Of a stretch of 64,000 bases of DNA, positions 1 through 11,517 are shown in pieces. The DNA lies in the NCBI GenBank assembly GCA_903772945.1, contig CAICTM010000335.1:1-64000 (forward strand). Direction: 5' to 3'. Within the stretch, counting starts at the first letter, position 1. Every line of letters begins with the position of its first letter. The notes beneath the pieces are model-generated. The model was not told the DNA's origin. It worked only from the letters and a program-made list of their open reading frames with translations, and ran no database searches. The translations under genes were made by a program, and so were the position numbers. The stretch comes from Seminavis robusta. Taxonomy: Eukaryota > Bacillariophyta > Bacillariophyceae > Naviculales > Naviculaceae.

Positions 1-2515
1 GCAGCGATTGGTAATCGTCTCCTCAATCCTTTCCTTCACTCATGTTGATGATTGCGCTAAAGCTGATGTGAGGGCTACTATGGAGCGCACGATTGCATGC
101 AGCGTCGTTAGCCTTTACAAGATTCTCGGTGAGCCCTCCCCTGACATCAGCAACCCATTGAGTTTGGAGAAGTGGATACCCCTCCATGGCCATTTGCGCC
201 AGATCGTTGGCCGCCATTGGAACACCGGCGATTGTCTATCTCCATGTTGGAGCACAAGAAAACCGAGCTAATTTCCCGCCTCGAGGATTGGCTCCAGAAG
301 GACCGGTTCTCATTGCTCGAGGGTGCTGAACTCCTAGGCGTGTTGGAAAATCACACACGCTAATGTGGTGTGGCACGCCCTTGGTTCTTTGCCTCTCCAG
401 AATCGGATGCGTACCTTGTTGCAGCGCCTCTATTTCACCCAGCGCAAAACCTGGGAACGAATTGGCAAGCAGAAGGCAGCCGACTTGCATGCCAGAGCTA
501 CCTGAGGCTCTCTGGAAACGTGTCAAAAACATCCTGGCACGGGAGAAAGCCCTTCTGATTTGGCGCAACAAAGGCACCCAAACGGTCGATTCGTACCTTC
601 GCAGTTCCTTGTCCAACATTCTCCATTACTTGAGTCGGATCCTATTCCGTTTGAGGCCAAGATCTGGAACCATCATTCCCAGAGACCCCACGCTATCGCC
701 TGGGGCGATGCCAGTGAATATGGCGCTGGTGGTTACAGCCCCCAAACTCAAGTTCTGGTTTGACATTGTTGGAGTGACCGTGTTCGTCGATGCCTGAAGC
801 TGGACCCCTCTTCGCCCAACTTCATCCGCATCAATCAGTTGGAGTCTTGACGATCATTCTGGAACTAGCCGGCTCCATCGTTCCCTCCGTTCTCTCTCTC
901 CCGAGGAGAAAGCAGAACTTTTCCTTACGGGGAGCCCGAAATCCCAGGTGGTGTTGTCTTGGTCCGACAACAAGTCGTATGTTTCTTGGGCGAATTGTGC
1001 CACCACCAAGTCCCCCAGGTGTCAGCGTTTGCTTGGCGTCTACTGTGAATTGTTGCGAACATCTGGCATCAGTATCACTGCCCAGCATATTGCCGGTGTT
1101 GAAAATATTCTGGCCTATTTTATCTCACGTCCCCCCATTTTTGACCTCTCTCATCGTGACGGGCTGAGCAGCTGTACCAGAAGTTCAGCTTCATGCGAAA
1201 GCTGGATTTCTTTCCGCCCAAGTCACGCCTTGCTACAGCTCCTCTCTTGGAGTCTATTCTCCAGATCTCCAATGGAGGGACCAAGTCTTCAAGCGAGCTG
1301 GGACAGCTCGTTCCGCACCAATTGCATTTCCTCGGGTTCGCTTATGATTAGATGGACAACTCCAGTTCCGATTCTCCCTCCAATTTTGGAGATCAAAGAT
1401 GCCGATTCCCGAAGCCATCCAGCTGGCTTTGTGTATGTATGCCGAGCACCTCTGGTCAGATGGCAGTTTGTATTGTCGGCGCATCAAGGGAGTACTATCA
1501 AAACCTACATCCGTAATGCAGCTGCCCTTCTCCTGAAGGCATCCCAGACTTTTTGCGACTACCGCAAAGACTCTCATTTCTCGGAATCCATGGGCCATCA
1601 TTTGAAATCGATTTACGATAATATCGACAAGTATGAGAAGGCCATCCAGCGGCGCGAAGCTTTCACGCTCCCAATGTTGTACGATGCTATTGCGCGCGCC
1701 AAGGTAGCTCCTTGGTCTGACCACATTGACGAAGTCTTGGCCGATTGGTATGTTGTTGCTCTTCGTGCTGGACTCCGAAAGGTTGAGTGGCTCAGCCCGA
1801 ATCGACCCACATTGATCCTGATTTCCCCTATCGGAACATCTATGGTGATCCTTACGCTTTCTGCTTGGGTGATGTCCAAGTAAAGCTTTACAACGGCACA
1901 TCCTGGAAGGTGCCGCTATTCTTGGTACTGCTGACAACCCCATTGACGTGTCAATGGTGGCTGAACTTTGGCTTTGCTTCCGCCAGCAGAAGAATGAGAG
2001 AATGGGCAATGGCGACTCTTTGTTGCTTTGTTCGGGTACCCCCACCTCTGTATGGTCTGCGCCATGTTTCGAATCCTGCGGCGCTTTATCCGTCTTCGAA
2101 GCCTTGAGGATGTGAAAACCCCTTTGTCGGTATTTGTCTACAATCGATACGGCCATTCCATTCAGTTCATCCCCAGCTATCCTCAAGTCTATGCTTGCCA
2201 TTGCTGCATCTCAGTTTGTGTTTTCCCCGAGCAAAGATAAGACGAAACTTCGTCGTTGGAGTTCCCACTCTCTCCGAGTGGCGCTTGCGTGCTTCTCTTC
2301 GAAGCCGGTTACAACAAAATCCAAATCCAATGGCTCTTGCGCTGGAAATCCAACGCCTTTATGTGATTACTTGCGAATACTCTGGGCCTGGCTCGTCGCA
2401 CGCCGATATTCTGCGCCCGAAGACATTTGCTCCTGGCGACTCTATGCCTGACCTTATGTCGTTCGCTGGCAATCATCCCCCCACTGCTATTGCAGTGGTC
2501 TAAACAAATAGCTCT
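1..2515 (+). pseudogene. Decayed DIRS-type tyrosine-recombinase retrotransposon (3' part)
   Basis: The plus strand carries remnants of one polyprotein scattered over all three frames, so it is broken by several frameshifts. In order I see a reverse transcriptase tail and connection region (8-363), an RNase H-like segment with an A-x-G-D-A-S-E-Y-G-A-G-G motif near 700-740, a second RNase H piece with S-W-S-D-N-K near 955-970, then a recombinase-like helical domain (1460-1800) containing a box I-like arginine (A-G-L-R-K-V-E-W). A box II-like H-S-L-R lies near 2260-2280. RT plus RNase H followed by a tyrosine recombinase is the order known for DIRS/Ngaro-type elements. The start is cut by the window edge and no terminal repeat was identified. 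An alternative is a LINE or gypsy relic, but the recombinase-like tail argues against it. Confidence 0.62.
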
Positions 2516-2666
2516 GCAATATTCCCTTTTCGTTTGCAAAGCTTTGCCTCCGTGGGTTTTCCCCTCTAGAGTAGGTGGTTTTCTCCCACTCCAGCCGTCC
2601 GCTGACTCAGTTGACATGGGCTTCCGGCAGCTGTGTCTACGACACGCTGCTTCGTCAGCTGGACAT

Positions 2667-2910
2667 GGGCTACTCAGTCAATGTCGGTTTCCAACGGTTT
2701 TGGCTAGGTGCACAGATTGCACCTTCCAACGTTTTGGATCCCAACGGTTTTGGATTGGTTCACTAGATAGCACCGTTTCCCAAACTCTAGCACTATCGTT
2801 TCGACACTGCACACACAGGTGTATTAGTCGTCCTAAATAGTCCTAGTGAACTGTCCATGTCATCCGGAGTGCGACGGCTGAGGCGGTGGCTGGGAGTCGA
2901 GGAAGACTCC
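2667..2910. repeat. Non-coding repeat unit, copy 1
   Basis: This segment begins at GGGCTACTCAG and ends at GAGGAAGACTCC. It recurs at 3089-3335 with a few single-base differences and small indels. Inside it the phrase TCCAACGGTTTTGG occurs more than once as a nested short repeat. It follows the DIRS remnant directly and may be part of that element's 3' untranslated or terminal region. Confidence 0.8.
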
Positions 2911-3088
2911 TATCGCCATGACTCTAAGCAGAGCAATGTGGAAGCACACTTGCTCCTGCCTGGACTGGTACGTCACCGTAGATAGAGTTAGGGTTTTCAA
3001 GGGAACTGATCAGTCGGTAGGAGCAATCCAAGCCACATTGCTAGCAGCCACCAATCGAAGAGGACAATGGCGTCCTTTTCTTTTTAAG

Positions 3089-3335
3089 GGGCTACTCAGT
3101 TCAATGTCGTTTCCAACGGTTTTGGCTAGTGCACCAGATTGCACCTTCCAACGGTTTTGGATCCCAACGGTTTGGATTGGTGCACTAGATAGCACCGTTT
3201 CCCAAACTCTAGCACTATCGTTTCGACACTGCACACACAGGTGTATTTAGTCGTCCCTAAATAGTCCTAGTGAACTGCCCATGTCATCCGGAGTGCGGAC
3301 GGCTGAGGCGGTGGCTGGGAGTCGAGGAAGACTCC
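3089..3335. repeat. Non-coding repeat unit, copy 2
   Basis: Second direct copy of the unit at 2667-2910, in the same orientation, separated by about 180 bp of unrelated sequence. The two copies are nearly the same length (244 and 247 bp). The rest of 2516-3666 holds no gene I can support. A small direct duplication of GGCGTCTCCGGT lies just before the end of the next gene (about 3593-3654). Confidence 0.8.
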
Positions 3336-3666
3336 CTGGGAATGCACTATGGATGCAGGAAGTTGAGATGCAGTGCAAATGAATGATTGAATTGCGTAAA
3401 TGCTTATTGTTTTAGGTTATTCTACGTGCAATGCCAAATGAGTTGGCTGCTACGGTACCAATGTCTTCAATGAAACTGCACCATTGCTTGAGGTGTCAGA
3501 AAAAGGCCAATATATAGATGATGAATTAGCATCCGGGAATGCCTTGATTCGCCTCCGGGGGCGTAAAAGGTTGTGGGAGCTGTCGCCTCCAGTGGCGTCT
3601 CCGGTGTAAATGGTTCACTTTGATTTAGTGGGAGCTGTCCAATGGCGTCTCCGGTTCATTGAATGT

Positions 3667-5145
3667 TTAGAGGGAGTCATCCAAGGAATAGCGAGGCGCG
3701 CCTCCAGCAGCCCCCCCCTTGTCGGGCGTAGCGGCACCAAACGCAAACTTTGGCTGGGAGGGCTGTGCCGGGCCGCGGCTGGGACCACCAAAAGGAGGAA
3801 ACATGCTGGATGTATTCGCTCCCTGCTGGCCATAAGCAAAGGATGCCGTGTTTTGGGTACCTTGGGGCCCCGGGAACGACATTGGCGCTTTTTTCTTGCT
3901 GGCTCGCTGGCCATGGTTACGACCACCGAAGTTTCCCTGACCCTGAGAGTGGTTAGGACCACCAAAGCTATTCGGCTGCTCAATGGGAGCGTCGAACATT
4001 TCCCGGGTGGGTGGTGAAAAGGACTGGGCGCCACCCTTGTTAACGCCATCCGGACTGTCCCAGCCGAGCGGATATTGGTCACGACGTGCATGGCCACTGC
4101 CAAATCCAGCCGTTGTCGGCTGCTGGTTCACTGTGGTAAGACGGTGACAATGTGTGAGACAATGTACTGCACGAGTGCGCAGACAAAACAATGCCGTCGA
4201 GAACTCGCCACCACGAGCCGAAGACTACTCACCACCAGTCGCACCAGGAGGCGCGTAGTTCGCTGTGGCAGAGACGGCGACGATGAGTGAGACAATGTAG
4301 TGAATGAGTGAGCAGACAAACCAATGCCGTCGAGAACTCGCCACCACGAGCCGAAGAGAACTCACCACCAGTCGCACCTTGATGCGTGTAGCTCGCTGTG
4401 GTAGAGACGGTATCAATGTGTGAGACAATGTACTGCACGACGAGTGAGCAAGACAAACCAATGCCGTAGAGTACTCGCCACCGCCAGCCGTTGGGCGACG
4501 GCTGGCAAGCCGTAGAGAACTCACCACGAGCCTCGTTCAAGTTGTTGGCGGTATCTGGTAGTAGAGACGGTGACAATGTGTGAGACAATGAAGTGAATGA
4601 GTGAGAAGACCAAACAATGCCAGAGAGAACTCACCATCGCCTGCCGTTGCTGACGTCTCTTCCTCTTCTTCATCCATGGAATCAGGATCAATGTCCTCCT
4701 CATCTGGTTGTGGCTCAATGTCCTCATCAAAAGGAACGTCCTCTCCTGGGCCGACCCCGGACATCTCATCGTTTTCCTCTTCATTGAGTGCGCCAGCGTA
4801 ATATTCAAACAAGCGACCCGAGTAATCATTCATCATATTCGTAATGTTATCAAAGCTCGATTTAAAATCAGCATGCAGCTGCGCCCGGCTGGACGGAGTT
4901 CCTGGAGCCCCAACACGACCGGTCTGTTGTCGCTGTAGGTTGCGGCCTTGTCGACCGGGAGTTCTAGCACTACGATCCATTGGGTTCTGTGCTGCTTTGC
5001 GAGCACGTTGTCGCCGTTTCTCTTCCCGTTTTCGTTCGGTCAATGAGACACTCTTGGCCGGATCGGCTCTTTGCTCCGCGTTGTATTTTTTGTTCGCTTC
5101 TCTCTTCTTCTTCTTCTTTTCCTCGTCAGAAGTGCTGTTGTTCAT
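3667..5145 (-). CDS. Hypothetical low-complexity protein with three 30-nt mini-exons
   Basis: Proposed exons on the minus strand: 5145-4635, 4554-4525, 4395-4366, 4262-4233 and 4130-3667, giving 354 aa. All introns are GT-AG (80, 129, 103 and 102 nt), all are phase 1, and they are nearly identical in sequence. Each of exons 2-4 is exactly 30 nt and adds ten residues, two of them ending G-A-T-G. The N-terminal part has a lysine-rich basic stretch (about residues 7-55) and then an acidic stretch of D/E (about 130-165). The last exon is rich in G, P, Q, F and N. I recognise no family; basic, acidic and disordered segments would suit a nuclear or RNA-binding protein, but that is inference. The start was placed at the ATG before M-N-N-S-T-S-D-E-E. 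The joined frame is open throughout, which supports the splice model. Confidence 0.65.
4131..4634 (-). repeat. Four near-identical introner-like introns separated by 30-nt mini-exons
   Basis: Read on the minus strand, each intron begins GTGAGTTCTC or GTGAGTAGTC. It then carries GCATTG, a CTCACTC stretch, CATTGTCTCACACATTG and a CCGTCTCTACCACAG-type acceptor. Introns lie at 4555-4634, 4396-4524, 4263-4365 and 4131-4232. The two middle mini-exons also resemble each other (CGAGCTAC and CGAACTAC starts, GGTGCGACTGGTG ends). Whole intron-plus-exon units therefore appear to have been copied in tandem. Related introns occur in the gene at 17154-18486. Confidence 0.85.
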
Positions 5146-5202
5146 GCCTTGGAAGACTGTCGAAGACCTGTTGGAGAGAAATGTGAAGGGTGTTTTCCTC
5201 AC

Positions 5203-5880
5203 GCGAGAACCTTGGTTTGTGAGGCGACGAGAGTCGAGTCAAGGACGCGCGGGAACACAAGAAAACAGGGAACACGTACCGTATGCAATTTTTGAATAGA
5301 ATCAATTTGGCGGACCACTTGTCTACTGTGCTGCTACCGGGTGCCCTAAACTGATAACATTAACATGGGGCAGAGAGATTTGACCCCACACAGCCAGGGA
5401 AATATTAATAAAAGTCAACATATGAAGTTAAGGGACATGGGTCGCCTCGTGATGACCCTCCTCGTTGCTGCCATCATCAGCACTGCTACTAGCTCTGCTA
5501 CAACCATTGTCTATTTTAACAGTGCCCGAATCCAAAACAATGTCAGACTCAAATGCAATTCCTATAATCTAAAGTGTGGCTTCAGAAAACAGCTGCAAGT
5601 TATCTGTTTTTAACAATGATTCAGTAATTATTGGCAATAAAACTAATTAAACTAGTAAAAGTAACAAAATATATAAATATATAAAATAAATATTATTATA
5701 ATACAATAAATTTATTAATATTAAAATATTTTTCTGTTATATACACAATTTTTTCTACAAACTAATATTATTCAGAAATATTAAAATACTATAAAATAAA
5801 AAAGGATAAATCCTTTAATTTTGCTCAATTTTTAATATTTTTAATTGAGAAACTAAAAAACAATTTAATGATCTATTAAA
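5203..5880. other. AT-rich intergenic DNA
   Basis: Upstream flank of the preceding gene. From about 5620 to 5880 the sequence is extremely AT-rich, with runs of ATATAAA and TTAATATT. A small plus-strand frame (5365-5613, first residues M-G-Q-R-D-L) has a hydrophobic stretch but nothing else to support it, so I do not call a gene. Confidence 0.6.
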
Positions 5881-5892
5881 ATCATTCATGTC

Positions 5893-5944
5893 GCCAGTGG
5901 GTATACCCCAAAGGGGACCCCAATACCCACTGGCTAAGTTGTCT
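5893..5944. repeat. Perfect 12-bp inverted repeat (hairpin)
   Basis: GCCAGTGGGTAT at 5893-5904 is the exact reverse complement of ATACCCACTGGC at 5933-5944. The spacer itself contains CCCCAAAGGGG. It marks the edge between the AT-rich tract and the TGTCG repeat field and could be a transposon or organelle-derived remnant; its function is unknown. Confidence 0.8.
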
Positions 5945-5989
5945 AATTAAATTAATGAAATACATCATTGTGAGTATTCTCTTAAACGT

Positions 5990-6340
5990 CATGCAAAAAA
6001 GTCGTGCAAAAATTAATGTCATGTAAAAAAGAATGTCGTGTAAAAAAGTCGGTAAAATGTCGCGTAAAATGTCGCGTAAATGTCGTAAGAGTCGCAAAAA
6101 TGTCGTGTAAACAAGTCGCGTCAACAAAGTCGCGTAACAAGTCGCGTCAAAAGTCGCGTAAAAATGTCGTGTAAAAATGTCTGCGTAAAATGTCGCGTAA
6201 AATGTCGTCGTGCAAAAATGTCGGGCAAAATGTCGTGCAAAATGTCGTGCAAAATGTCGTGCAAAAATTCGTGCAAAATTTGTGCAAAATGTGTAAAATT
6301 TGTGCAAAATTTCGCGTAATGTTGCTAATTGGCCACACAG
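5990..6340. repeat. Degenerate short tandem repeats of TGTCGYGTAAAA type
   Basis: About two dozen imperfect units of 9-14 bp such as TGTCGTGCAAAA, TGTCGCGTAAAA and AAGTCGCGTAA. The minus strand stays open across part of this field only because the repeat encodes runs of F-A-R-H-F; that frame is a by-product of the repeat and not a gene. Confidence 0.85.
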
Positions 6341-6439
6341 CGTAACTTTATCACGAATGTAATTTTATGTCATATGGAATTGCAAAGTTATCTTAAATTT
6401 CGCGTATATAGTTGTATTCGTATTCATGCAGCTCATTGT

Positions 6440-7765
6440 CGCATAATACAGAGCTAATTCTTATGTATGAGAGCTAGATTCTCGCGTGTTAGAGCTAGAT
6501 TCTCGCGCGTTTGAGTTAGATTTTCGCGTGTTTGAGTTAGATTCTTGCTTGTTACAGCTCGACTCTTATGTTTTTGAAATACATACTCGCATATTTCAAC
6601 TTTGTTGTTAAGCAAAACATTCTATGTCAGCGAGATCTCTTTTTGGCACACACGTAAGAGAATATATTCTCGTCGCGTATTTTTGCTTTATTGTCTTGTG
6701 AAATACATTGGTTGTCGTATCACACTTTGTGCAAGAGCAAGAGTATATTCTTGCATATTTTAGATTGCTCGTATTATGTAATGCAAACTGACTTCAATGT
6801 CGCGTGATAGAATTACATTTTTCATATTAGAGCTAGACTTTTGTGTGTTAGAGCTGAATTTTTGCTTGTTTTCGCGCATTAGAGCTATGTCTTACTTTTC
6901 TGCTTTTGCAGTTAGATTATATTCTTGGCATTTTAGATTGTTTTTATGCAAATTTCAGTTCTCTTTCTAAATGTCACACACACGCGTTGCAGAGCTACTT
7001 TTCATATGCTGTGTATTAGATGCATGAAAAATACTTTTTCTCGCGTTTTAGTTGTTCTATATCAGACAGAGCTACATTTTGGTTTTAGAGTAGCTTCCTT
7101 GTGTAGTATTAATGCCGCTCTCGCATGTCAGTTTTGACTAATACATTCTGATGAGTATTTTACTTTGTTGTTGTATTCTATGAGTCTCTTCTTAGTACAC
7201 ATGTGAGAGAACTATTCTCGTGTGTTTTAGTAGCTTTATTATCATGTGAAATACATTATCTTTGTTATGATATTACACGAGTAGAGAGCTAACTTTCGCG
7301 CGTTTTAGCTTTTGAAGTACTATATCATGTGCAATTTGTCTTTGTGTCAAGGGTGTATAGAACTACTTTTCGCATGCTGTCAGAGTTTCTGATCAGTTTG
7401 GTACTTAAAGAGTCTACTACATTTTGGCGTTTGTGTGTTAGGACTACATTATCATGTTTTTAGATTTGTTGTTGTAACATATTAGAACTTGTAGATTTCT
7501 GTGCTGTGAGACGCTCACAGAACTATTCCAATGTATGTTAGCTTTTTGTTGTATGTGAAATGCATTTATTGTCGTGTCATACGTGGAACTTTGTCTGTAT
7601 TATGCCATGAATTTAGCTGCCAAGCTATATTTTGGATGATAGAAGTATACATCATTGCATTATAGTTACATTTTTCGCGAATAGAGCTACATTTTCACTA
7701 TTAGAACTATATTTTGTGGGTCAGAGCTGTGATCTGATTGTTAGAGCTATGTTCTTATGTGTTAG
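6440..7765. repeat. Long field of degenerate ~20-bp repeats (TTAGAGCTA..TTCTCGCGTG)
   Basis: Variants of TTAGAGCTAGATTCTCGCG recur irregularly across more than 1.3 kb (clear examples at 6470-6560, 6830-6900, 7265-7300 and 7680-7770). GTGAAATACATT also recurs. There is no convincing open frame. The tract looks like old satellite-like DNA; 7770-8620 beyond it holds no gene I can support. Confidence 0.7.
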
Positions 7766-8630
7766 ATTATCAATAATTTTTAAAGAGTCGCGTGATGTTG
7801 TCGTGCAATGTAGCTGTATAAATATGTTTGGTAAAAAGTCAAAAACATCATATTTTTACATTAAAATGAATTCTTTTTGCTTTTTATTTTAGAAAAAATT
7901 TATTTAAAGTCCCAGTACAACAGTAAAATAACGACTGCCAACAGTCAACAAAACAACGTTTTGCAATTGAATTTGCAATACACAGTTCACCCCCAGCTTG
8001 AGCAGCTACAGATAGCTGGAGTAGGTATACATCTGCTTAACTCTCAATCGTTTTGGCACCAAGCCTTGCAGCTGCGACGTTCTAGCAGCACCTTTATTCC
8101 ACTCTTTTTGAGGCCCTTCCAAACAGCAGTTAGATGCCCCATACAATTTTCTACAGTACCAGAAAGCACCTTATTGTTTTACGCGCACTACTCTACAACC
8201 AAGGCAGCTACTGACTTCCGCTCATATAGATGTTGAGGAGGGCTACAAGCTTGATCCATCCCTGCACTGGTTGTACGCAAATTCCATATGCGCCTCTCAC
8301 CTCATTGCCTTTCGTTATTTGTTAGTTTACTTTTTTAGCTCCTGGTGAGTCGAATTTGTTATTTACATTGTTTTGCTTTTGGACTCTCACTGGGCCCCAT
8401 ATCCCAGCTCGAATGGCTTCTGGCCGGCCGGGGACGCTCGCGCCGCCTATATACCGAGTCGTCGAGACAGAAAATGTCTTGCTTCAGTTCCTTTTCTACC
8501 TGAATTCAGACGCACAACGGCTCCATCACTCCTGGAATTCAAATTTCTTCTTGGGAGTTCCTTGGAGTTCCGAATTAAACGCTAACCCTTGTGGTCATTG
8601 GTTTTGTAGCTGCCCGTAGTTACAGTACTG

Positions 8631-8856
8631 TACAGTCAACATTCAGATATATATACTGGGGGGGATTTAGGAATTCAGTAAATATAACAGCGAGAATAAA
8701 TATTGATTTTATCCCTAACCCTAACTATTCCCGTAGAATTGTACGTGCTCTAGTACTAAAATAGGGTTAGAGTTAAAAATGTGGGAACTGGAGTATTCTT
8801 AAATATTATAGAGCGAATAAATACAAGATTATAAATATAAGCGAACGTTGACTGTA
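8631..8856. mobile_element. Tc1/mariner-like MITE with TA target duplication
   Basis: CAGTCAACATTC at 8633-8644 is matched in inverted orientation by GAACGTTGACTG at 8843-8854 (one mismatch in 12). Both ends are flanked by TA (8631-8632 and 8855-8856). TIRs starting CAGT with a TA duplication are typical of the Tc1/mariner superfamily. The interior is AT-rich, has no coding capacity and shows further weak inverted similarity. It contains telomere-like CCCTAACCCTAACT (near 8711) facing AGGGTTAGAGTT (near 8763). Confidence 0.6.
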
Positions 8857-9249
8857 CTGTACTAGCTAGTACCTGGTACCAGGTACGACTGTAGCGGTGG
8901 CAGGTTTCCACTGGTCTGAGGCTTCGAGACAAGCCATCGGTCGTCGTACCGCTACACATCGGCAACAGAAGAGTGTTGGCAAAGCAAAGCAGAAGAAGAA
9001 GACAATTGTGCGAAGAGCCAACGAACGAAAAAAGGTATCTTTCCGCAACCGTGTATGATAATTTTTCAGGAGGGGCCGATTGTCTATCCATGGTGAAGGC
9101 AACATTTGTGAGTGAAACCTGATTGTGAGTCATTTTGAAAAGTACTGCATCAATAGCAGTTTGACACCATTGTGCACATGGATGAAGAAGAAACAAGTTT
9201 GAGGTGCCTGACTGCTTGGCCACCAGGTAACTACATACAGAAAAGTCAA

Positions 9250-10150
9250 CGCCGAAGCATGGCTGCTACCGGTATGCCTGGAAATGGATTGCCAACGTCT
9301 TGAACCTTACCCAAGAGAAGTCCCTGGGATGGAGAACTCTCCTCTCAAGGTCCTTACCAGACTCAGAACATCAGCATCCTCATTGTCTTCCTGTTTTGGG
9401 ATGTCATCTATGTTCCGCACTATCCTGGCTGACAAGGATTTCTCCAAGATGCCAGGAGAACAGCAGAAGTCTGCAGAAGTTTGAGGACGATTCGACGGTT
9501 TCCAAGCACATGGAACATGCTCTCAGCTCTCAGCCACCTTCAAAATTCTGACCGACAATACCGGTACCAAGCACATAATTCACAGATCCCATGTTCACCT
9601 CGCGAAGGAAGGGATCAACAATCTCAAGTTGGATGTCGAATCTGGAGCCATTCCCGAGCACTGTTAGCTCCAAACACGACAAAGCAGCTGGATGGTGCAC
9701 ATCTCCGCACCATAGACATGAATCACAGTCCGTTTGACATCCCACCATCTCTGGAACCAGGGGAGCAGGAAGAAGATGCTCCTGAAGATCTCAGCCCAAT
9801 GGACAACCACCATTGTCAAAACAACCTGAAGTCGAATGGTGGATGAGGATGAAGCACCTAAGGAGCAGACAGCAGCCAGGGGAGCCCAATCATGATGGAG
9901 ACTATTGAATCTCAAGCACACATTCCTCCACACGGAAACCCAACATCCACGGGTCTGCCTCCAGCTGGCAAGGGAAGGGGAGTGCGAGCGAATATCCTTG
10001 GAAAGGGTCAACCGCCACAAGGACACGTCACAGCAGCACCAGGAGATGATCAAGTTCAAGTGCCTCATCTACAATGAATACGAAGATGTAGTTGTGTACA
10101 ATGGCATCATCGACTACATGTATGAAAGCTTCATCAACAACTCCCCACCC
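9250..10150 (+). pseudogene. Decayed Ty1/copia pol fragment (integrase C-terminus to linker)
   Basis: Fragments in alternating plus-strand frames match the order seen in diatom copia polyproteins. First comes an integrase tail (L-T-Q-E-K-S-L-G-W-R-T-L near 9302, then a D-I-S-I-L motif near 9366). Next is I-L-T-D-N-T-G-T-K-H-I-I-H-R-S-H-V near 9545-9600. Last is a linker segment, K-F-K-C-L-I-Y-N-E-Y-E-D-V-V-V-Y-N near 10045-10110. Stops and frameshifts separate these parts and no RT was found downstream, so this is a dead fragment. The call rests on motif recollection of CoDi-type elements. Confidence 0.55.
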
Positions 10151-11251
10151 GCAACCCACAACCGACAACCCACAGCCACCAACAACAACCGCAACAATAT
10201 GGCATCGGAAGGTTTGGCTGGAAATGCCCTGGAACCTGGGAGCGTCCCATTGTGAGAGGAGAAGGCCCACTGTTACAGAGAAGTCAACATCATTTCTCCA
10301 TTCGCGGCCAAGGCAAACACTCCGCTGCAGCTGTTGAAGCCTTCTACTGCCTCGCCCTCCAATCCAGCTATCAGTGCAAGTCCATACCGTACGGTACACC
10401 ACAACCCCACTCAGACTACCACCCCACTCTGCTATGACCATGAAGCACGGAGAAAGAGTCCCATGTGTCTGAACGAGCCATTCTTGTATTTCTCCTCCAA
10501 AACAATTACCCCCACAATTCAAGTCCATGGAGGACTCTTCTGCCCTCCGGAATTCGGAGACGTGACAAGTTCATGAGACGCGACGGATCAACGAGGACAC
10601 ACGGTCTTCCAGCAGCACTGAGTCGAGTCCAGCAAGAATCTTGCTTCCATGGTAACAAGATGATTTCTGCAACAGATGCTGCTACGAGATGTCATTCACA
10701 AATTGATGGATTTATCCGACAACATTAGTCCAAGCGGGATTTTGGTTTGATTGCTCCAGTTTCTAAGACCGACAGCAAGGGAGCCAGCTTTTGTTCTTCA
10801 ACATCAATGCAACCAGCGGTATTTTTCGACGGGATCAGTATTCTTCGACGGGATCAATGTGACTCTTCCTCCTCCATGAGAATAATCTGGCTTCTCCCCC
10901 TCTTTTCTACGGTGGTCCGCCTTCCTATTGAGTTGCACTTGGCTTTCTTTGTCGTGATGACATTGCGGCCTTCGCGAAGTCACTGACTCGGTTTATTCTG
11001 AGGTGAACCGCTTCGGCAGCAGCCTTTTTGCAATACCACCGCCATTCCTTCCTGACCACCCTAATATAATCACCTCAACGCTTCTTCCTGTAATAAATTG
11101 CTGTTCAGAACACTGCTGTACAATCCTTTGAACTTGATCTGAATAATCAACAACGACAACTGCGGAGAAATTTCTAGGTTGAGGGCTGGTGGTGTTGTCT
11201 CCGCAGGCTTCACAAGTCCACGTGAGATGGTGGGTGAATATCAGATACTGT
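10151..11251. other. Non-coding DNA before the copia insertion
   Basis: Only short overlapping frames of low-complexity composition occur here (for example the proline/threonine-rich stretch around 10140-10200). A short direct duplication of TTCGACGGGATCA lies at about 10826-10856. I see no gene, and 8857-9249 is likewise empty. Confidence 0.5.
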
Positions 11252-11256
11252 ACAGC

Positions 11257-11473
11257 TGTTGGGAGTCAACCAGTCCAGGATGACCCTATCAAGACTGGGG
11301 AATAGGGACTGGATCCCCACCATTCATGGAATTGGAAAAGTTCAGAATGGCTCATAGTTTTCTTCTAATCTAGCTGAATTGATTGAAGCTTTGCCTTAGT
11401 AGAACTAGAGGATAGAGGAGACTAGTTGCCTCAATGGCACTGGGATCTAGAATTCTACATTGTCATCTCAACA
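11257..11473 (+). repeat. 5' LTR of the copia element
   Basis: 217 bp, TGTTG...CAACA, with no difference from the 3' LTR in my reading. The sequence right after it (TTAGAAGAAAACTACAG) is where the primer-binding site should be; I could not assign a tRNA. Confidence 0.93.
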
Positions 11474-11517
11474 TTAGAAGAAAACTACAGAGAAGTAGAT
11501 ACCGGTAATCGGTGACA

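Noticed and set aside
5882-6307. 141-codon minus-strand ORF rich in F-A-R-H-F
   Set aside because: It is the translation of a short tandem repeat and has no start context or non-repetitive part.
8711-8775. True telomere or subtelomere
   Set aside because: Only two or three TTAGGG-like units in each direction within a MITE-like element; a telomere would show long uniform arrays.
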